The notes under the pieces were generated by a model. That model saw nothing but the letters and a program-made list of their open reading frames with translations, was not told the DNA's origin and did not search any database. Below, piece by piece: positions 7,609 through 10,877 of a stretch of DNA of 10,877 nt. Source of the DNA: an uncultured Eubacteriales bacterium (GTDB taxonomy: Bacteria > Bacillota_A > Clostridia > Christensenellales > Aristaeellaceae); the NCBI GenBank assembly GCA_902766515.1, contig CACXEB010000225.1:1-10877 (forward strand), in the 5' to 3' direction. Every line of letters begins with the position of its first letter. The first letter of the stretch is position 1. A program made the translations under genes and the position numbers.

Positions 7609-7635
7609 GAATGGAAGCAGGGAGGTGTACAGCCC

Positions 7636-8193
7636 ATGGATGACCGTGAGCGCGAGGCTTTTTTGGAGCGTATGTACCGGGATTATTACCGGTCCTTGTT
7701 CAACAAAAGCTTTTCCGCTTTCAATTATGATCCGGAATTCCGGCAGCTGGCGGAGGACTGCGTACAGGAGACCTTCCTGCGCGCTTTGAAGGAAGCGGAG
7801 CTTCTCTCCGGACTGGAGGAGCCGCTTTACTGGCTGTTCACCACCTGCGGGCACATCACCGCCTCCGAGCGCCGCAAGCTGCGCCGCCGCCGCCAGATCC
7901 TGAATGCCGCCCCAGCCGATGAGGAGCCCGTCGATCCCCAGGATGCCATCGCCGATTGGATGGCCGAGGACGACCTGCTCGGTAAGAAGGAGCAGCTGCT
8001 GGCTTCCCTCACGGAGCAGGAGCGGGCCGTCTACAAAGCCGTCTACGAAGAGCACCGCGCAGCCAGGGAAGCCGCAGCCTCCATCGGCACCACAGAAGGC
8101 GGCGTCTATGCCGCCCTCCGCCGGATCCGCAAAAAGATCCGGCAGGTTTTCCTGTCCCTGTTGCTTTGGCTGTCCCGCCATGCGGGCATTTGA
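7636..8193 (+). CDS. ECF-like RNA polymerase sigma factor
   Basis: This 185-residue protein starts at ATG 7636, 8 bases after GGAGGTG. Region 2 lies at ~10-85: residues 39-50 (AEDCVQETFLRA) match the well-kept D-x-x-Q-E-T-F-x-x-A helix of sigma-70 region 2, and W66 with the following basic stretch ERRKLRRRR marks its end. An acidic linker (~91-115) follows. Region 4 lies at ~121-170, with LTEQERAVYKAVY and then a helix-turn-helix (SIGTTEGGVYAALRRIRKKI). There is no region 3, so it is ECF-like in size. The region 2 end reads TTCGHITASERRK instead of the common A-R-N...D..R pattern, so it is a divergent family member. The last ~16 residues (VFLSLLLWLSRHAGI) form an unusual hydrophobic tail. It would direct RNA polymerase to a dedicated set of promoters, and its activity is probably held by the membrane protein encoded 19 bases downstream. 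Confidence 0.87.
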   Translation: MDDREREAFLERMYRDYYRSLFNKSFSAFNYDPEFRQLAEDCVQETFLRALKEAELLSGLEEPLYWLFTTCGHITASERRKLRRRRQILNAAPADEEPVDPQDAIADWMAEDDLLGKKEQLLASLTEQERAVYKAVYEEHRAAREAAASIGTTEGGVYAALRRIRKKIRQVFLSLLLWLSRHAGI

Positions 8194-8212
8194 CGGGAAA
8201 GGAGGGATCGAC

Positions 8213-10877
8213 ATGAGCAAAAAGCTTTTGGCCAGGATGATCCTGGAAGAGATCGAATACGGTGCCGTCTCCGCCGCGGAAACAGAACGCCGGCTGAACC
8301 GGCTGATGGACCGCGAGCTGAGCCAGGCCGTGGACCGGCCTGTCAACACAGCGCTGATCGATCTGTGCAGCGCGCTGCTCCTGCGTCTGCACCGGGCAGA
8401 GCCCCTGACCGGCAGCGCCGGGCAGATGGTTTCCGCCGTCCTGAAACGCCTGGCCCGTGAACGGAAGAAGGCCTGCCTCAGCCGTTGGCTGCGCCCCCTG
8501 GCGGCAGCGGCGGTGCTGGTGGCAGTGCTGGCCGGCAGCCTCGGTCTCATCTGTTTCCACTGGTTCTCCGGTCATTCCACTCCCAACCAGCAGCAGTATA
8601 TTGTCGAAGGGCACGAAATCAGGACCGGGAAGACCGCCGAAGCCTATCCGGACACACAGCACAATGATACGCAATCCCTGTCCACCACCGACAAGGCCCC
8701 CCTGCTCGATTTTCTGGAATTTGATCCCTGCCTGCCCGAGGACGTCGGCGGCACATGGAAGCCTGTTAATTACTACGCCAGCAAACACCGGCAAAAGGTC
8801 AGTGTCAGCTGCACCTATGCCCTCGAAACGGACCAATCCCTCCCCTGCCAGGTCACGTTCCACCTTACCGTCTATCAGGATCCCGCCCTCATACCGGCTT
8901 TCGTGAGCTTCGGCGAAGGCGGCGTTCTCCGGCTGGCCGGCACCGAGGTCTACAGGCGCGTCACGTCGGACCCCGGTCATATCCACTGGTCCTGGCGGCG
9001 GGGCAACGCCCTCCTGAGCCTGGATGCGCCCATCTCCGCCGGCCTGCCGGAAGCTGCCGTTGAAGCGGTGATCCGTGACCAGGCAGCGGTCACGCCGGAT
9101 ACGCCGCCCATCTTTACCTGGGTCGAACCCACGGCTGCTCCCCTCCAAAGGCAGCCCAGGATGACGGAACGGCTGCTTCGAAGATTCACTGGCAGAATCC
9201 AGGGAACGGAGCGTTACATATCTGACAGTTCCCTGGAACTGGAAAACTACTTTGGGTTTTCCTTTGGGGATCTCGACATCCTGCCGGAGGAATGGGTCTT
9301 TCAGGAGGCAGAGGCCATCAGCGACGAAACGGTCCTCGCGGTAATCATCGATTACGCGAGCGTCAGCGATCCCGAAAAGTTCTTTAAACTCAGCATCCGG
9401 GTCATACTTGATCCTGAAGCGCAGATAACATTCGAGCAGGACAACGACGGCAGGGTGGAAAAGATGCACGGCGCGGATGTGCGGATCACCCGCAACGTCA
9501 ACCGCAGCCTGTACATCTGGTCCGATTACCCGGCGGTCTATTTTGTGACGTCAAAGCTGGATGAAGAAGAGATGCTGCCTGCCGTCAGCGCGTTGGTGGC
9601 CGGTACCATGGCGGCATCCGGGCCTGCGCCGTCTCTATACGTGACACCCGCGGCGACATCAGCGCCTTCACCCGAACCGGTTTCCTCCGCCGCCGGCCCT
9701 CAGCAGGCCGTCTTTCCCGGGGCACCTGCTCCGACAGAAAGCGTCACCGCGATCACCGCTGAAATGACCCGGAATACCATCTCCCTGCACGGCGGCGGCG
9801 ACAGCCTGACCACTGACAGCCTTGCCGGCCTGAGCGAATACCTGAGCTATCCCGTGCCGCAGTGGGACCTGACCCTGATCGGTTGGCGGTTCAAAGACAG
9901 CCGGATATATACGACGGACGACAGCGTATCGGCCACCATCCACTATGTCCACAGTATCCATCCTGCGGATGAAATTGTATTCCGCTGCGACCAGTTCACC
10001 GATCCGGACACCACCCGCCTCCGGACAGCGAAAAACGGCGAAGGCGCTTTTGAAACGATCATGGGCAGGCATGTCTGCATCACCCGCACTGCCGATCATT
10101 ATACCTATGTCTGGACGGAGGGAATGGTGATCAATACCCTCTCGTCCAGCCAACCCAGGGAGGTGCTGGATGAGGCCGTGGCCTGGATGCTGGGCGACCG
10201 CTCCATGCTTGAGATTGAGGTGCTGCCGGAGGATGAGACCCTTGTGATCACGGAGGATGCCGTCCGCCTGGCCATGGAAGAACGCGAAGCTGCCGGACTG
10301 TCCGGCCCGATCCATGTGACCCCGGAAATGGTCAGCGCCACCTTGAAGCGGCTGACAGACCAGCAAAACCTTTCCATTCGTTCCGGGAATCTGGACTTCC
10401 TGAGCAAGTATTTGGGGTTTTCCCTGGACCCTTTGTCCCTGGAGGGGTACGGCTGGCGCATCGTGGATGGAGACGCTGTCGTTTTAGAAAATGAAATCGT
10501 CGTCATTATCGTCTATGAGCATCCCTATGAGCCGCAGACCCGTCTGAATGTATATATTGACTTCTACTCCAGTATTCAGGATTTGCACATATCTTTTGAG
10601 CAGGACAAAGAAGGCGCCTGGGAAAACTTCAACGGATATCATGTTTATCATTATGACAACTGCGGCTGGGTCGGGTATCTCTGGATCGACGGAATGAATC
10701 TGTACAACGTAGTCTCCGGGCATCCTTCCGCCATCGTGGCGCCGATCGTGGATCACCTGACCCGCACCGCACCCGCAGCCGAGATACCTGCGTTTAGGCA
10801 GCAGGCCCACGAGGTGACCGGAGAAGACCTCCTGAAGGGGGCAGCCGACCGGCAGGCCGCCGGCCTGGCCGAAGGAA
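8213..10877 (+). CDS. Large single-pass membrane protein, putative anti-sigma factor/sensor with tandem modules (3' partial)
   Basis: The frame from ATG 8213 stays open to the window edge: 888 codons with no stop. GGAGG at 8201-8205 lies 7 bases before the start, 19 bases after the sigma stop codon. Residues 1-93 are charged and helical (cytoplasmic), rich in Arg/Lys near the membrane (RERKK). One transmembrane helix is at ~94-116 (LAAAAVLVAVLAGSLGLICF). Everything after it should be outside the cell. The outer part holds at least four divergent modules, about residues 164-296, 341-464, 540-663 and 730-852. A Pro/Ala/Ser-rich linker lies at ~468-512, and helical linkers between later modules. 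Position behind an ECF-like sigma gene and the topology fit a membrane anti-sigma factor. The N-terminus has no HxxxCxxC zinc motif, so it is not a classical ZAS domain. The modules loosely recall extracellular domains such as DUF4367, but I cannot confirm that. Most membrane anti-sigma factors are 200-400 residues, so this one is exceptionally long. Confidence 0.9.
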   Translation, partial: MSKKLLARMILEEIEYGAVSAAETERRLNRLMDRELSQAVDRPVNTALIDLCSALLLRLHRAEPLTGSAGQMVSAVLKRLARERKKACLSRWLRPLAAAAVLVAVLAGSLGLICFHWFSGHSTPNQQQYIVEGHEIRTGKTAEAYPDTQHNDTQSLSTTDKAPLLDFLEFDPCLPEDVGGTWKPVNYYASKHRQKVSVSCTYALETDQSLPCQVTFHLTVYQDPALIPAFVSFGEGGVLRLAGTEVYRRVTSDPGHIHWSWRRGNALLSLDAPISAGLPEAAVEAVIRDQAAVTPDTPPIFTWVEPTAAPLQRQPRMTERLLRRFTGRIQGTERYISDSSLELENYFGFSFGDLDILPEEWVFQEAEAISDETVLAVIIDYASVSDPEKFFKLSIRVILDPEAQITFEQDNDGRVEKMHGADVRITRNVNRSLYIWSDYPAVYFVTSKLDEEEMLPAVSALVAGTMAASGPAPSLYVTPAATSAPSPEPVSSAAGPQQAVFPGAPAPTESVTAITAEMTRNTISLHGGGDSLTTDSLAGLSEYLSYPVPQWDLTLIGWRFKDSRIYTTDDSVSATIHYVHSIHPADEIVFRCDQFTDPDTTRLRTAKNGEGAFETIMGRHVCITRTADHYTYVWTEGMVINTLSSSQPREVLDEAVAWMLGDRSMLEIEVLPEDETLVITEDAVRLAMEEREAAGLSGPIHVTPEMVSATLKRLTDQQNLSIRSGNLDFLSKYLGFSLDPLSLEGYGWRIVDGDAVVLENEIVVIIVYEHPYEPQTRLNVYIDFYSSIQDLHISFEQDKEGAWENFNGYHVYHYDNCGWVGYLWIDGMNLYNVVSGHPSAIVAPIVDHLTRTAPAAEIPAFRQQAHEVTGEDLLKGAADRQAAGLAEG
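8702..10768 (+). repeat. Four divergent protein-level repeats in the extracellular part
   Basis: Four units of about 125 residues are encoded at roughly 8702-9100, 9233-9604, 9830-10201 and 10400-10768. Shared landmarks, in order, are as follows. An opening L-x-x-(Y/F)-(L/F)-x-(F/Y) reads as LENYFGF, LSEYLSY and LSKYLGF. Then come a Trp about 20 residues on, a V...(D)Y strand, a strand such as LSIRVILD or LNVYIDFY, and FEQD-x-x-G in units 2 and 4. A G-x-x-V strand follows (GTEVYRR, GADVRITR, GRHVCITR, GYHVYHYD), then an aromatic-x-Trp strand (HIHWSW, LYIWSD, TYVWTE, GYLWID). Unit 1 is the most degenerate. DNA identity is low, so these are old duplications of one fold. Confidence 0.75.

Noticed and set aside
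7319..7635. An ECF-type (GAAC / CGTC) self-regulated promoter for the sigma gene
   Set aside because: I looked for a GAAC motif with a suitably spaced -10 on both strands and saw no convincing pair; the sigma-A-type sites explain the region better.
7607..7789. 60-codon plus-strand frame starting inside the sigma promoter region
   Set aside because: Its ATG overlaps the -10 box, has no ribosome binding site, and the frame overlaps the sigma gene out of phase.
8009..9469. 486-codon open frame on the minus strand opposite the sigma and membrane-protein genes
   Set aside because: The plus-strand frame from 8213 has a ribosome binding site, a membrane helix and repeated modules. The minus frame has no recognisable domain and overlaps it fully.
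9668..10810. Minus-strand open frames of 108-232 codons near the right edge
   Set aside because: They lie opposite the repeat modules of the long plus-strand protein, whose conserved pattern shows which strand codes.

Overview
The window looks like a chromosomal stretch from a fairly GC-rich member of the Bacillota, most likely a gut- or rumen-type Clostridia. The supporting signs are strong GGAGG ribosome binding sites before every start, TTGACA/TATAAT-type promoters, a secreted protein with Ig-like modules and a BspA-type leucine-rich-repeat tail, and an SH3b/peptidoglycan-binding/PDZ envelope protein. The exact taxon cannot be read from the sequence. No rRNA, tRNA, CRISPR array or insertion sequence was seen.

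Layout. (1) 1-2927, plus strand: two adjacent ABC exporter half-transporters. The first is cut by the left edge. The second starts 5 bases after it. Their motifs fit a heterodimeric multidrug-type exporter with one degenerate ATP site. (2) 2951-2987: a hairpin terminator between convergent genes. (3) 3010-5826, minus strand: a 938-residue secreted protein of tandem Ig-like modules, a Cys/His motif, a Big_2-like domain and a BspA-type LRR tail. Its base composition shifts along its length. (4) 5915-7318, minus strand: a 467-residue secreted protein with SH3b, peptidoglycan-binding and PDZ domains but no protease domain. (5) 7319-7635: a compact divergent control region. It holds a plus-strand and a minus-strand sigma-A-type promoter whose -35 boxes overlap almost completely, and a possible 24-residue leader peptide gene. 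(6) 7636-8193, plus strand: an ECF-like sigma factor. (7) 8213 to beyond 10877, plus strand: a very long single-pass membrane protein that is still open at the right edge. At least 888 codons are visible, with about 93 cytoplasmic residues, one transmembrane helix and at least four copies of a divergent module of about 125 residues outside.

Working together: the sigma gene and the following membrane gene are 19 bases apart and form a likely sigma/anti-sigma pair. An oversized, repeat-built extracellular part would be the sensor. The divergently transcribed SH3b-PDZ protein and the Ig/LRR protein behind it are envelope or surface proteins and are plausible partners or targets. The shared -35 region physically couples expression of the two directions. 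The ABC exporter pair appears to be an unrelated neighbouring operon. The most notable part is the sigma plus multi-module sensor with its interlocked divergent promoter; the functional link is inference.
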